Positions 34,222-44,100 of a stretch of 64,000 nt of DNA are shown piece after piece (the first letter of the stretch is position 1; each line of letters begins with the position of its first letter). The stretch lies in assembly GCF_001954275.1 (NCBI RefSeq), contig NZ_MBEU01000030.1:1-64000 (forward strand), given 5' to 3'. This stretch comes from Mycobacterium sp. IS-836 (lineage in GTDB: Bacteria > Actinomycetota > Actinomycetes > Mycobacteriales > Mycobacteriaceae). Below the pieces are notes generated by a model, which saw only the letters and a list, made by a program, of their open reading frames with translations, searched no databases and was not told the origin of the DNA. The position numbers and the translations under genes were made by a program.

Positions 34222-37200
34222 TCATTCGTCGCGGCGCGGGGGCGTCCGATCCGGCAGGACCATGACCGAAGCCGCTAGCACGCCAAGCGAAATGAGTGCC
34301 AGCAGTTGCACATTCGCGGAATGACCGGCGTACCCGCCGACCGACCGCCAGGGATAGCGGGACAGCTGGGCCCCGGCCAGGATCAGCCCGCCGGCGCTCA
34401 GCGCGACGGTCGCACCGTCGCGCCAACGCGGCCGGTCGCGCAGCGCATACCGCAGACCGAGCGCCGCCGCGGCGACGACCAGCCCGGCCACGCCGGCGAT
34501 CACCGTTCCCGCGGCCAGCACCGCCACCCCGGCCCACGGGCCGGGCCGCCACGGTGTCGCGGGCGCGTCGTCGTCGCGCCCCCGCCGCGTGCGCCACAAC
34601 GCGAGCACGGCCAGCAGCGGCAGCAGCGCCAGTCCCACCGCCAGCCCGGCCCGGTACAGCGAGTTGCTGGCGAAGGTCAGCGTGATCGTGCCGGGGTCGC
34701 CCGCCGGCACCACCCAGCCCTGCTGCCAGCCGTTGACGGCGACGGGCGTCAGCCGGGTCCCGGTGCTGGTGCGCGCCACCCAGCCGGGGTTGATGCTCTC
34801 GGGAATGACCAGCATCCGCGCGTTCGCCGACGCGGGGGCCCGCACTTCGCGCCGGTCGGGACCCCACGCCCCGGTTTGGGCGGGAACCGGGGTCGCGCTT
34901 GGCATTTCGGCGGCGGTCGTCAGCTGGGCTCCGTCCACGACGAATTGGTCCCCGGGGCTGATCAACAGCTCCTGTTGGCCAGCGGGCAGCGCGATCGGGT
35001 CGCGTTCGCACGGCACCGCTTCGATCGGTTCGCCGTCCAGCAGTGCGCCCGCGGTGGTGCGGATCGAGGTGTGGACGAAGCGCCCCGCGACGGCGATGAC
35101 CGGGCCGTGGTCGCAGGCGACGGTGATCTCGCGCGATCGGTTGCGACTGGCGTCGGCGGGCGCGACCGGATTGCCGTCGGTCCCTAGCACCGTCACCTCG
35201 GCCAGCCCCGGCGGCTTGAGCTGATCGAAGCCCAGGGCGTTGCGGTCGATGACGTCTTCCCAGTCGAGCAGGCTGATGGTGACGGTGTCGGTCACGCGCG
35301 GTTTCAGCGGCAGGGTTTGCGGCGTGCCGGCCTTGAGCTCGCGGACCTGCGGGCCGTCGCCCAGGTTCACGGCCAGCATCGTCGGGTGCGCCGGCAACGC
35401 CGACCGGCTGGGGGCCACGCGCAGCCCGGCGACCTCGGTGGGGCGCGGCAGTGTGACGGTCAGCGTCGGCGGCGACTTGTGTTGCACCACCCGCTGCGGC
35501 GCCGTCCACGCGGTCGCCGGGTCGCCGTCAGTGGCGGCAAACGCAGAGCCGAGGATGTCCACGGCGTCCGAATCGCCTTGGGCCCGAATGGTATTCGGCT
35601 CGGCGACCAGATCGGCCAGCTTGGGTCCCTGCCGTGGCCGCACCCACACCGTCGGCGTCACCGACACCGGGGCGGCGACACTCAGGGTGCGGCTGAAATT
35701 GACCGGCTCCTCCGGCGCCAGCGCCATCGACGCCGCGCAGCGCACGCCGTCGGGCGCCTGGGCGCAGCCCGGCCTGCCGAGCAGTTCCGATCCCAGGTCC
35801 CAGGCCGCGATCGCCGAACCCGGCGGCGGCCCGGGCACCCGAACGGTGTGCCGCAGGCTGACCTGGTGGGCGAATCCCGAAGCGTCGTATTGGGTGATCG
35901 ACAGGTCGGTGATGCCGAACTGCACGCCTGGGGAACCGTCGTCGGTGCCGGCGGCGGTGACCCGCACCCACGGGGTTTCCCCGTAGGGCAGGGCCGCCGC
36001 GAGCGGTTTGCCGGGCTCGTCGAACCGCAGCGTGGTGCTGCCGTTGGCGGTCTCGACCAGGATGCGGCGGACCTGGGCGCCGACGGCCGTCGCGCTCGGC
36101 GTGATGGTGATGGCTCCGTTGGCCACCGGGTGGTCGAAATCCACCTGCAGCCACTGCCCCACGGCCGACTGCAGAGCGTTGGACACCCACGCGGTCCCGG
36201 AGTCGCCGTCGATCGCGGCGGCGGGCGAGGTTGCCGGCGCGACGTCGGGCATCGCGGTGGAGTCCGACGACGAACTCGACACGGTGATGCGGCCGCCGGT
36301 CCAGGCCCCGAACACCGGGTCGGCGCCGGGCACCGGGTAATCGGGCACCCGGTTGAAGGTATGCCGCGCGTCCCCCGGCGCCCGGATCGCCGACGAATGC
36401 TGGTCGACGCGGCCGTAGTCGGTCTCGCGGGCCACCGGGGTGTCGGTGACGGTGACCAGGGGCGCCGCCAGCCCTGCGCCGCGGGCGTCCTGCACATCAG
36501 AAGTCATCAGCACCGGACCCAGCGGCGGCCGGCCCAGCAGCCGTCGCCGCTCGTCGAGGCGCAGCAGCGCCTCGGGTCCGCCGTCGACCCGGGCCAGCCG
36601 ATCCGCGTCGGCGAAGTAGGGCGCGCCGGGAGCGCCGGCGCCCGCCACCCGGTAGATCTCCACGGCCGGGTATCGCGGCCGCAGCCCGCTGTCGGCGACG
36701 AACCCGGCTAGCGTGCCCGGCCCCACCGGGGTGCCGAACTGTGCCACCTTCTGCAGCCCCGGCGAACCGTCGACGGCGCGATGCACCAGGATGGGGCGCG
36801 CCGAGCGTGACGTCTCGGGATCCAGGTCGTTGCGCAGCACCACATACGAAATGCCTTGGCGGGCAAGGGTATCAGCCAGGCCCGGCGAGGGGCGTCCGGC
36901 GGCGAACAGCCGTTGCACCGAATCGAGCGCCCGGATGGTCTGCGGCGGTGTCAACGGGATGGAGTCGCGCACCCCCCACGGGCTGCTGCCGAGCACCTGC
37001 AGCGGCTCGTCGTGGCTGGTGCCCCACACCTGGGTGGCGAACGGTGCCCCCGGGATCACCAGCACCCGCCCCGGGGCCGGCGAACCCGAATTGTGTTCGC
37101 TGAGCCAGTCGGCGGCCTCCTGCCAGTACCGGGGTATCGCGCTGAAGGTGCCCGGCGGGGCCAGCCGGCCCGTCCATGCCAGCGAGGTGCTGACCGCCAG

Positions 37201-38421
37201 GGCGGTCAGGATCACCACCGTCGCGGCGACCCGCTTGTCGCGCTCGGGGTGGGCGAACGCCCGTAGCCACACGGGCAACGGAGCGCTGCCGGGTAGCGGT
37301 ATCCGGCCCAGCAACTGCGCGATGCCCAGCGCGATGGGGATCCGGATCACCACGTCCAGCTTGTGCACGTTGCGCAGGGGCGCGCCGGCGGCGTCCAGGA
37401 ATGCCTGCACCTGGTGGGCCAGCGGTGAGCCCAGCCCGCCGCTGTAGCCGACGGCCATCAGCGCCACGCCGACCAACAGCATCGTGACCAGCCGTCCCCG
37501 CGCCGGCATCGCCGGGCTGGCCAGCCCGGCCAGCCCCGCCGCGGCGACGAGGCAGGTGCCCAGGATCGCCGCCGACCCGGTCACCAGCGGCGCGCCCGCG
37601 GTGGCGGTCGGCGCCACGAACGGGGTCCAGCTCTCGGTGCCGCGCAGCATCTCCACCAGCGACGACCATTGCGTCGTCACGCCGGAGGATTCGATGAAGT
37701 CCAGGAATGGGGGGCTGACGCTGCGCAGCAGCCCCAGCGCCACGACCCACCACAGCATCGCCAGGGACAAGGCCAGCAGCCACCACGCCGTGTAGCGCCA
37801 CCACAACCGGTTCGGCCGGTGACAGGCCCACCAGATCACCGCGGGCAGGCAACCGGCCAGCGTCGCGATGGCGTTGACCGCGCCCATCAACGCGACGGCC
37901 AGGCCCGCCTGGGCGGCCAGCGCCCGCACCGAGCGGCCGGACGACCCACGCAGCGCCAAGATCGTGGGCAGCAACACCCACGGCGCCAGCATCATCGGCA
38001 GCGTTTCCGACGAGATCGACCCGAGGGTGGTCAACACGCGCGGGGACAGCGCGAACGCCGCCGCACCGATCAGGCGTGCCGTCGGGCTGCCGATGCCCAG
38101 CGTCTCGGCGACCCGCAGCAGCCCCCAGAAGCCGACCGTCAGCAGCAGCGCCCACCACAGCCGTTGGGTCACCCATCCGGGCAAACCCAGAAAATGGCCC
38201 AGCAAAAAGAACGTGCCGTGCGGAAACAGGTAGCCGTAGGCCTGATTCTGCGCCTGGCCGAAGGGCAGGTCGCTGTTCCACAGGTTGGTCGCCCGGGCCA
38301 GAAAGCGCAGCGGGTTGGCGGTGAGGTCGAGTTTGGTGTCGGGGGACACCTGCCCCGGGGATTGGGCGAACGTCAGCGCCAGCGCGATCGCGGAGACCAA
38401 CGCCAACCACCGGCGCGACAA
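34222..38421 (-). CDS. aftD: Alpha-(1->3)-arabinofuranosyltransferase AftD
   Basis: A 1399-residue GT-C arabinosyltransferase that adds branching arabinose to arabinogalactan and lipoarabinomannan from decaprenyl-phospho-arabinose. The N-terminal part has many helices and the family opening SPDTKLDLTANPLRFLARAT. Long periplasmic domains follow, including carbohydrate-binding F5/8-type modules around GWTGGRITVSSSSSDSTAM and DGDSGTAWVSN, with helices again at the C-terminus. The only available start in frame is TTG 38421 (MSRRWLALVS), without a clear ribosome site. The small DUF2613 gene ends 64 nt upstream. Confidence 0.93.
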   Translation of the reverse strand: MSRRWLALVSAIALALTFAQSPGQVSPDTKLDLTANPLRFLARATNLWNSDLPFGQAQNQAYGYLFPHGTFFLLGHFLGLPGWVTQRLWWALLLTVGFWGLLRVAETLGIGSPTARLIGAAAFALSPRVLTTLGSISSETLPMMLAPWVLLPTILALRGSSGRSVRALAAQAGLAVALMGAVNAIATLAGCLPAVIWWACHRPNRLWWRYTAWWLLALSLAMLWWVVALGLLRSVSPPFLDFIESSGVTTQWSSLVEMLRGTESWTPFVAPTATAGAPLVTGSAAILGTCLVAAAGLAGLASPAMPARGRLVTMLLVGVALMAVGYSGGLGSPLAHQVQAFLDAAGAPLRNVHKLDVVIRIPIALGIAQLLGRIPLPGSAPLPVWLRAFAHPERDKRVAATVVILTALAVSTSLAWTGRLAPPGTFSAIPRYWQEAADWLSEHNSGSPAPGRVLVIPGAPFATQVWGTSHDEPLQVLGSSPWGVRDSIPLTPPQTIRALDSVQRLFAAGRPSPGLADTLARQGISYVVLRNDLDPETSRSARPILVHRAVDGSPGLQKVAQFGTPVGPGTLAGFVADSGLRPRYPAVEIYRVAGAGAPGAPYFADADRLARVDGGPEALLRLDERRRLLGRPPLGPVLMTSDVQDARGAGLAAPLVTVTDTPVARETDYGRVDQHSSAIRAPGDARHTFNRVPDYPVPGADPVFGAWTGGRITVSSSSSDSTAMPDVAPATSPAAAIDGDSGTAWVSNALQSAVGQWLQVDFDHPVANGAITITPSATAVGAQVRRILVETANGSTTLRFDEPGKPLAAALPYGETPWVRVTAAGTDDGSPGVQFGITDLSITQYDASGFAHQVSLRHTVRVPGPPPGSAIAAWDLGSELLGRPGCAQAPDGVRCAASMALAPEEPVNFSRTLSVAAPVSVTPTVWVRPRQGPKLADLVAEPNTIRAQGDSDAVDILGSAFAATDGDPATAWTAPQRVVQHKSPPTLTVTLPRPTEVAGLRVAPSRSALPAHPTMLAVNLGDGPQVRELKAGTPQTLPLKPRVTDTVTISLLDWEDVIDRNALGFDQLKPPGLAEVTVLGTDGNPVAPADASRNRSREITVACDHGPVIAVAGRFVHTSIRTTAGALLDGEPIEAVPCERDPIALPAGQQELLISPGDQFVVDGAQLTTAAEMPSATPVPAQTGAWGPDRREVRAPASANARMLVIPESINPGWVARTSTGTRLTPVAVNGWQQGWVVPAGDPGTITLTFASNSLYRAGLAVGLALLPLLAVLALWRTRRGRDDDAPATPWRPGPWAGVAVLAAGTVIAGVAGLVVAAAALGLRYALRDRPRWRDGATVALSAGGLILAGAQLSRYPWRSVGGYAGHSANVQLLALISLGVLAASVMVLPDRTPPRRDE

Positions 38422-38485
38422 CGGCGCCGCCGACGAGCCCGACGCCGTTTCCGCGGGATCCGCGTGTGCCGAACCCGCGGCCGGG

Positions 38486-38659
38486 CTAGCTACGGTTGCC
38501 GTACTCGACCCGGTTGAGCACTGACGACTGCGGATCGCCCCCGGGGAGTGGCGGCTTCGTGTCCTGTTGCACCATCAGCGTGATCCCGAAGATCGCGGCC
38601 GCGCCCAGCAGCAGTCCGACCACGACGCTCGCGGCGGCGGGCGCAATGATCCGGTTCAT
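38486..38659 (-). CDS. DUF2613 small membrane protein (Rv0236A-like)
   Basis: A 57-residue peptide with one transmembrane helix (AAASVVVGLLLGAAAIFGIT) and a short polar end, LNRVEYGNRS. Start ATG 38659 has AAGGAG seven bases upstream. The orthologue always lies before aftD, so it may assist that enzyme or its localisation. Function is unknown. Confidence 0.85.
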   Translation of the reverse strand: MNRIIAPAAASVVVGLLLGAAAIFGITLMVQQDTKPPLPGGDPQSSVLNRVEYGNRS

Positions 38660-38751
38660 CGATGGCTCCTTGACTTCGCGGTCGGGACGGTGGGCAACCC
38701 AAACGTCAACCTAGCAGAAGCGCGGTCGCGGCCCCGGTGCCCGAGTCGCCC

Positions 38752-38949
38752 TCATGGCCACGGTATGCAATGCCCGTGAAAGCACCGGTCGCCGTAGTTC
38801 ACCAGGTGCGGCGCGGACGGAGGTGGGGGGCCCTGCACGGGCGCCGCGCTGTGGTCGTGCACGGCGAGGGTGACGCCGACGGTCGCGGCGGCGCCGATCG
38901 AGAGGCCCGCCGCGATGCTGGCGGCGACGGCCAGTGTGAACCCGGTCAT
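38752..38949 (-). CDS. Second DUF2613-like small membrane protein
   Basis: A 65-residue peptide starting at ATG 38949 after GGGAGGAG. It has one helix (LAVAASIAAGLSIGAAATVG) and a C-terminal extracytoplasmic end with two cysteines, RCFHGHCIPWP. The layout parallels the adjacent DUF2613 gene, so it is probably a paralogue. The Cys pair could form a disulfide outside the membrane. I do not recall it beside aftD in H37Rv. Confidence 0.72.
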   Translation of the reverse strand: MTGFTLAVAASIAAGLSIGAAATVGVTLAVHDHSAAPVQGPPPPSAPHLVNYGDRCFHGHCIPWP

Positions 38950-39062
38950 CGCTGGCTCCTCCCTGCCAGTCAACTGGGGTTACCGGCCCCCGTCGAATGG
39001 CAACGTACCGCTGATGCCCCCTGACGTCGGAGATGAAACGCCGTTCGTGACAACATGTCCCG

Positions 39063-40196
39063 ATGGCTTTTCCGCGCATCCTGGCCGTGCTGGCCGCCAT
39101 GACGGTGCTGGTGGCATGCGGCCACGACTCCGCACGGCACCCCTCGTCGACGGTCAGCAAGCCGGTGGCCGCTCCCGCGCCGCCGGTGTGCGGCGACCCG
39201 ACGGCCGCGCTGTCGACCCGCGACAAGCTGGCACAGCTGCTGATGGTGGGGGTGAGGAACGCCGACGAAGCCCGGGTCGTCGTCAACAACTCCCACGTCG
39301 GCGGGATCATCATCGGCGGCTGGACGGACCTGTCGATTTTCCAGGGTGGGCTGGCCGAGATCGCCCGCAGCGCGGGGCCCCTACCGCTTGCGGTGGGTGT
39401 CGACGAAGAAGGTGGCCGGGTTTCGCGGCTGAAGTCGCTGATCGGGGTGGCCCCCTCGGCCCGGCAGCTGGCGCAGACCCAGACGGTGCAGCAAGTCCAC
39501 GACCTGGAGTTGGACCGCGGCAAAAAGATGCGCGAGCTGGGCATCACCGTCGACTTCGCCCCGGTGGTCGACGTCACCGACGCCCCGGACGGCGTCATCG
39601 GTGACCGCTCGTTCAGCGCCGATCCCGGCACGGTCACCGCGTACGCCGGGGCCTACGCGCAGGGTCTGCGGGACGCCGGACTGCTGCCGGTGCTCAAGCA
39701 TTTCCCCGGCCACGGGCACGGCTCGGGTGATTCACACAAGGGCGGCGTCGTCACGCCGCCGCTCAGCGACCTGGAGGCCAACGACCTGGTGCCCTACCGG
39801 ACGCTGGTGAGTCAGCTCCCGGTCGCAGTCATGATCGGTCACCTGCAGGTTCCCGGGCTGACCGGCGACGACCCGGCGAGCCTGAGCCGGGCCGCGGTGC
39901 AGCTGCTGCGCACCGGCACCGGCTACGGCGCGCCGCCCTTCAATGGGCCGGTGTTCAGCGACGACCTGTCCAGCATGGCCGCGATCTCCGATCGGTACGG
40001 CGTCTCCGACGCGGTGCTGCGCACCCTGCAGGCGGGTACCGACGTCGCGCTGTGGGTCAGCATCGAAGAGGTGCCCGCGGTCCTGGACCGGCTCGAGAAG
40101 GCGGTGGCCGCAGGCGAATTGACGATGCCGGCCGTGGACGAGTCGCTCCAGCGGGTGGCGACGATGAAGGGCCCCAATAAGGCGTGCGGCCACTAG
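39063..40196 (+). CDS. lpqI: Lipoprotein beta-N-acetylglucosaminidase LpqI (GH3)
   Basis: A 377-residue GH3 family lipoprotein. A lipobox, VLVAC, with Cys at about residue 19 shows lipid anchoring. The NagZ-type signatures are GVDEEGGRVSRL, the His/Asp loop KHFPGHGHGSGDSH, and the nucleophile Asp in FSDDLSSMAA. In mycobacteria LpqI takes GlcNAc from muropeptides during cell-wall recycling. It starts at ATG 39063 and is followed by the TetR gene 50 nt later. Confidence 0.92.
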   Translation: MAFPRILAVLAAMTVLVACGHDSARHPSSTVSKPVAAPAPPVCGDPTAALSTRDKLAQLLMVGVRNADEARVVVNNSHVGGIIIGGWTDLSIFQGGLAEIARSAGPLPLAVGVDEEGGRVSRLKSLIGVAPSARQLAQTQTVQQVHDLELDRGKKMRELGITVDFAPVVDVTDAPDGVIGDRSFSADPGTVTAYAGAYAQGLRDAGLLPVLKHFPGHGHGSGDSHKGGVVTPPLSDLEANDLVPYRTLVSQLPVAVMIGHLQVPGLTGDDPASLSRAAVQLLRTGTGYGAPPFNGPVFSDDLSSMAAISDRYGVSDAVLRTLQAGTDVALWVSIEEVPAVLDRLEKAVAAGELTMPAVDESLQRVATMKGPNKACGH

Positions 40197-40210
40197 CGCG
40201 CCACGGCATC

Positions 40211-40226
40211 GTTACTCTGGAGTCAG
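40211..40226. promoter_or_regulatory. Imperfect palindrome before the TetR gene, fad-type motif
   Basis: GTTACTCTGGAGTCAG lies 20 nt before the TetR start. It has the same TTACT-N4-AGT layout as the dyads at 48607 (CTTACTGCAGAGTAAG) and 52210 (minus strand GTTACTGGTGGGTAAC). It may be the autoregulatory site of the regulator that controls those lipid genes. Confidence 0.45.
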
Positions 40227-40246
40227 AGGGCTAGAGAGGCGTAGCG

Positions 40247-40888
40247 ATGGCAGGTGGTACCAAGCGGTTACCGCGTGCTGTCCGCGAACAGCAGATGCTC
40301 GACGCCGCCGTGCAGATGTTCTCGGTCAACGGCTACCACGAAACTTCGATGGACGCGATCGCCGCCGAGGCGGAGATCTCCAAGCCGATGCTGTACCTGT
40401 ATTACGGCTCCAAGGAGGACCTGTTCGGCGCGTGCCTGGACCGCGAGCTGAACCGGTTCATCGACGCGGTGCGCGCCGACATCGACTTCACGCAAAACCC
40501 AAGGGACATGCTGCGCAACACGATCGGGTCGTTCCTGCGCTACATCGACGCCAATCGGGCGTCGTGGATCGTGATGTACACCCAGGCCATCAGCTCGCAG
40601 GCGTTCGCGCACACCGTGCGCGAGGGACGCGAGCAGATCATCGAGCTGGTGGCCGGGCTGGTGCGGGCCGGCAGCCGCGCCCCACGACCGGACATCGACT
40701 ACCAGATGATGGCGGTGGCCCTGGTGGGTGCGGGCGAAGCGATGGCCAACCGGCTGTCCACCGGCGACATCGACGTCGACGAGGCGGCCCAGCTGATGAT
40801 CGACCTGTTCTGGCATGGCCTGCGCGGCGGGCCCGAGGGCCGCGAAGCCGCCGCCGAGGCGGGCGGCTCCAACGCCGCGGCCGGCTAG
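40247..40888 (+). CDS. TetR family regulator (Rv0238-like)
   Basis: A 213-residue TetR protein. The helix-turn-helix is TSMDAIAAEAEISKPMLYLYYGSKEDLF; the C-terminal domain includes SFLRYIDANRASWIVMYTQA and a Gly/Ala-rich tail. It starts at ATG 40247 after AGAGAGGCG. A palindrome resembling those before fabG4/fadA2 and fadE5 overlaps its upstream region, so it is a candidate regulator of those fatty-acid genes 8-12 kb away. That link is inference. Confidence 0.86.
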   Translation: MAGGTKRLPRAVREQQMLDAAVQMFSVNGYHETSMDAIAAEAEISKPMLYLYYGSKEDLFGACLDRELNRFIDAVRADIDFTQNPRDMLRNTIGSFLRYIDANRASWIVMYTQAISSQAFAHTVREGREQIIELVAGLVRAGSRAPRPDIDYQMMAVALVGAGEAMANRLSTGDIDVDEAAQLMIDLFWHGLRGGPEGREAAAEAGGSNAAAG

Positions 40889-41129
40889 ACGCGGTTGATC
40901 AATGACGTCCCATCACTCATGCCACACAGGCCCGTCCGCATAGTCGTTTCCGGGCGGGTCATGCCCTGTTTGCCCCACGTCGACGGGCGCAGCAAACACA
41001 AATGGCCCCCCGCGACGGGCAACGTGAATCGCGCGTCGCCTGACCTTTGTTTGTCTGCAATGCCGCTGCAGCGCTGACCGACTCCAACGAATTAAGTGTA
41101 AACGGCCATCAAGACGATTTGACGCATTT
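40889..41129. other. Junction between core genome and the SIR2-NACHT insertion
   Basis: This 241-nt gap holds no supported gene. Its GC content falls towards the right (AATTAAGTGTAAACGG, CGCATTTTCACCC), marking the passage into AT-richer inserted DNA. H37Rv has a VapBC pair at this point as I recall; no VapB or VapC remnant is readable here. I see no tRNA, integrase or direct repeat. Confidence 0.5.
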
Positions 41130-44100
41130 TCACCCAAGTATTCTGTCTTCGACGGTTATATAACGCTTGCCATGGCGTCTGCCACATTCTTGGAGCACTT
41201 CCCTTAGATTGTCTCTTAGCTCCTGCGACGGATTATCTTCCAGTAGCGGTATAAGTACTGCCTCGGTGAAATCCTGTGTCGCAACGATTCCCAAAAGATG
41301 GCTTCGCCACCTTGGCGGATCGCGCCGTTCCAAATCCGCGACCAGCCATGATACAGAATCAGGCGTCAACTCTTCGAAGCGAAGAATGTCGTCGCGATTT
41401 AGCACATATGCCGACAGCGCTCGTCGAGTGTTGTCGTCGCCATAGTTGAATCGTTCCTTGATCCTGGCGGCCGTTTCTGAACTCATGAACCGAACAATAA
41501 ATTCAGCGAGCCTATCCGGGAATAGGCTGAATTCGTCGCTTGGAACTGGCTCACACAACCAATCGATCCACCAGTCCGCATCGTCCAGCTCAAGCGAAAG
41601 GTCCGCCGCAGTGAAATATAGCATGGGCTCAAAAATTGAATAGGCTAGTTCGACATCACGTAATTTGAGAAGCTCGATCAACAGATTCTCTCGACCGCTC
41701 CAATCAACAGTGCAGCCTCTGAGGATCCATGCATCGGTTTTGTCAGCGTCAGCGTTATGAAGTAAATCTTCTAGGTGGGCAAAAAATTGGCTGACGTCGC
41801 CAACTGCGTATAGAAAGGCTGCTGTGCGAAGCCTTGAGCCCTGATATGGATCCTCGCGTACGTGCGCCCGCCACACGGCGCTTACCTCACATGCCACCCG
41901 CAGCAGTTCCACCGCCCACATGCCAGCACGAGTTTGACCAGAGATAGCGCCATATAGCATCTCCCGAACACGGGCTGAATAGATCGAGTCAACGTCCTCG
42001 ACGCGCGGAGAGCGAAAGCGGACCTGGGAATAAAGTGTGAATATGGCTCCGAGGTAGCCATCTGCGATGAATGCAGCACTAATTTGCAAAGCGTCAAATG
42101 ACCCGTCTCCGCTTATGGCATCTAACACTATTTCTTTAATAATCAAATTATGGCCGCCTGATAGATTGGCCAGCGCTGCGACCTCAGCGGCCGAGGTCCC
42201 GGCGAGGATGTGTTCGCCTAAAACTGAGATCGCGACATAGGATTCGTCAGAAGCTCCCAGCCGCAAGGCTTCTGCCGTAGAGAGCGGTACCTCGATCGCG
42301 TTGACTCTTTCGAGAAATGACACTATAGATTTCTTCGAAATACGTGATGCAACAGCTCGCCCGACCGCGGAACTGAAGTTGTAGTCATCGCGATCGATCG
42401 CTAACCCGAGCAAGGTGTCAACCGTATTATCTACGTTATCAGGAGCACATTGCTGCATTAAGAGCTTGCTAGCTGCGCCCCCGATAAGGCCTCCTCTATG
42501 GGACAAGCGCCATAGCAGATCGGCTGAATCAGCACTCGTTTGCACACGTTCAAGGCTTCGCGCTAATGTTCGTTCTTCTTCGAAAGACAGATTTTCAAGC
42601 TGGTCGATATACAAAAGGCACGAGCGCAGGAGCGCACTGCGGTCCATTTCAACATAATCCAGGGCATCTAGTGCTGAATTGGGATCCGTGTGCAGGATCC
42701 GCTCAAAAAGCTGATCGGCTTCCTCGGTCGGCAAGAAGCCGAGCGTGAGCAGGATAGCGACATCCCAACTTCGGCGGCTCAGGCACCGACGTACGATTCC
42801 GGGTGTCACTGTGTACAGCCGCGATAGTTGATACGCAGCCAAGTATTCGCTCAGCGAATGGTGAGCAAATGCCAATCTTGCGCCAGGTAACGGGACGAGT
42901 ACATCGCTCTCAATTAGCCAGTTAGCAACGGCGTTTGGATCGATGTGATCACCGATAGCATCTTCAATCAATTGGGTTAAAGTCGACGCCATGAATGTTT
43001 GACGCCCGTCGTTAACTAATTCAAATGCGACTGCTGCGAACATTGGCACAAAATCAAAGGCAAAGTCGAATTTGCTCTCAAATCGATCTTTTATCTGATT
43101 AAAATATGCGAGATAGAGTCCTTGCGGTAGAGATGGGATATCAGCGACAGCGGAAGTTGCTTCGACTAGACGAAGAAATAGTGGCTTTTGTGCAAGCTGC
43201 AATAGCGCTAAATTATCCGTGGGAACTCGATTCTGAACGTACTCAATGTCGACCTCATCAAGAACGCATTCAATGAACTCCGTCTGTCCAAGTCCTACAT
43301 TGCTCCGAGACGCAATAATTAATGGCGCGTCTGCAATACGCTTCACAAAAGATGCGAGATCGCGACCAAAACTATCTGACTCGAAATGGCTGCTTTCAAC
43401 CTCATTCACTCCGTCCAGAAGGATCATTATCAGATCGTTGTCTACCAGGTGCTCTAGATCGATACCCAACGGCAGTACGCTTTGTACCAGTTCCCAGAGG
43501 TCGCCAGAATAAGACTTCAGTTCGACGTAGACGGGGACCCTAACACCAACATTTCCTTCTAGGAGAGCGGCCTGTGCATTGATCGCTGCCCGGCGGGTCA
43601 CGGCCCGCAAAGTGTAGGTTTTACCCGCACCGGGGGACGCAGTGAGCAGAACGCGTCCGGAAATCTTCAAGAGCGCTTGCACAGCCAAGCTCCCATTAAA
43701 GCGCAGGTATTTGTCGGTTCTGTGATTCCAACGCATCCTAGGCAAGCGGATACGGAGGGGAATCTCATCAGCCAATTGGTCAGGCGTCAGCATTTGCATT
43801 CGTGCACAAAGCCTAATGAGTCGCAGAATGTAATCTGGCTCGCTCCAGGGTTCGTCAGCTTCATTCTCGATTGGGCCATTATGCTGGCTGGTTGCCGCTG
43901 AGGATACGATTGGACTAATCGATTCTATTAGGGCGAGCAGAGGATAGTGGTTGTTGTCATGGTCGCGCGACGTCTCGTACGAGATTAGATGGATCCCAAA
44001 ATTTTGGCGCCAATAGGGAATCTCTTCTGCCTCCACATCCGCGACAATCGCGTACTGGTCCGACAACCCCCCTGCGTTGAAAGTTTCAGCGAGCGTATCT

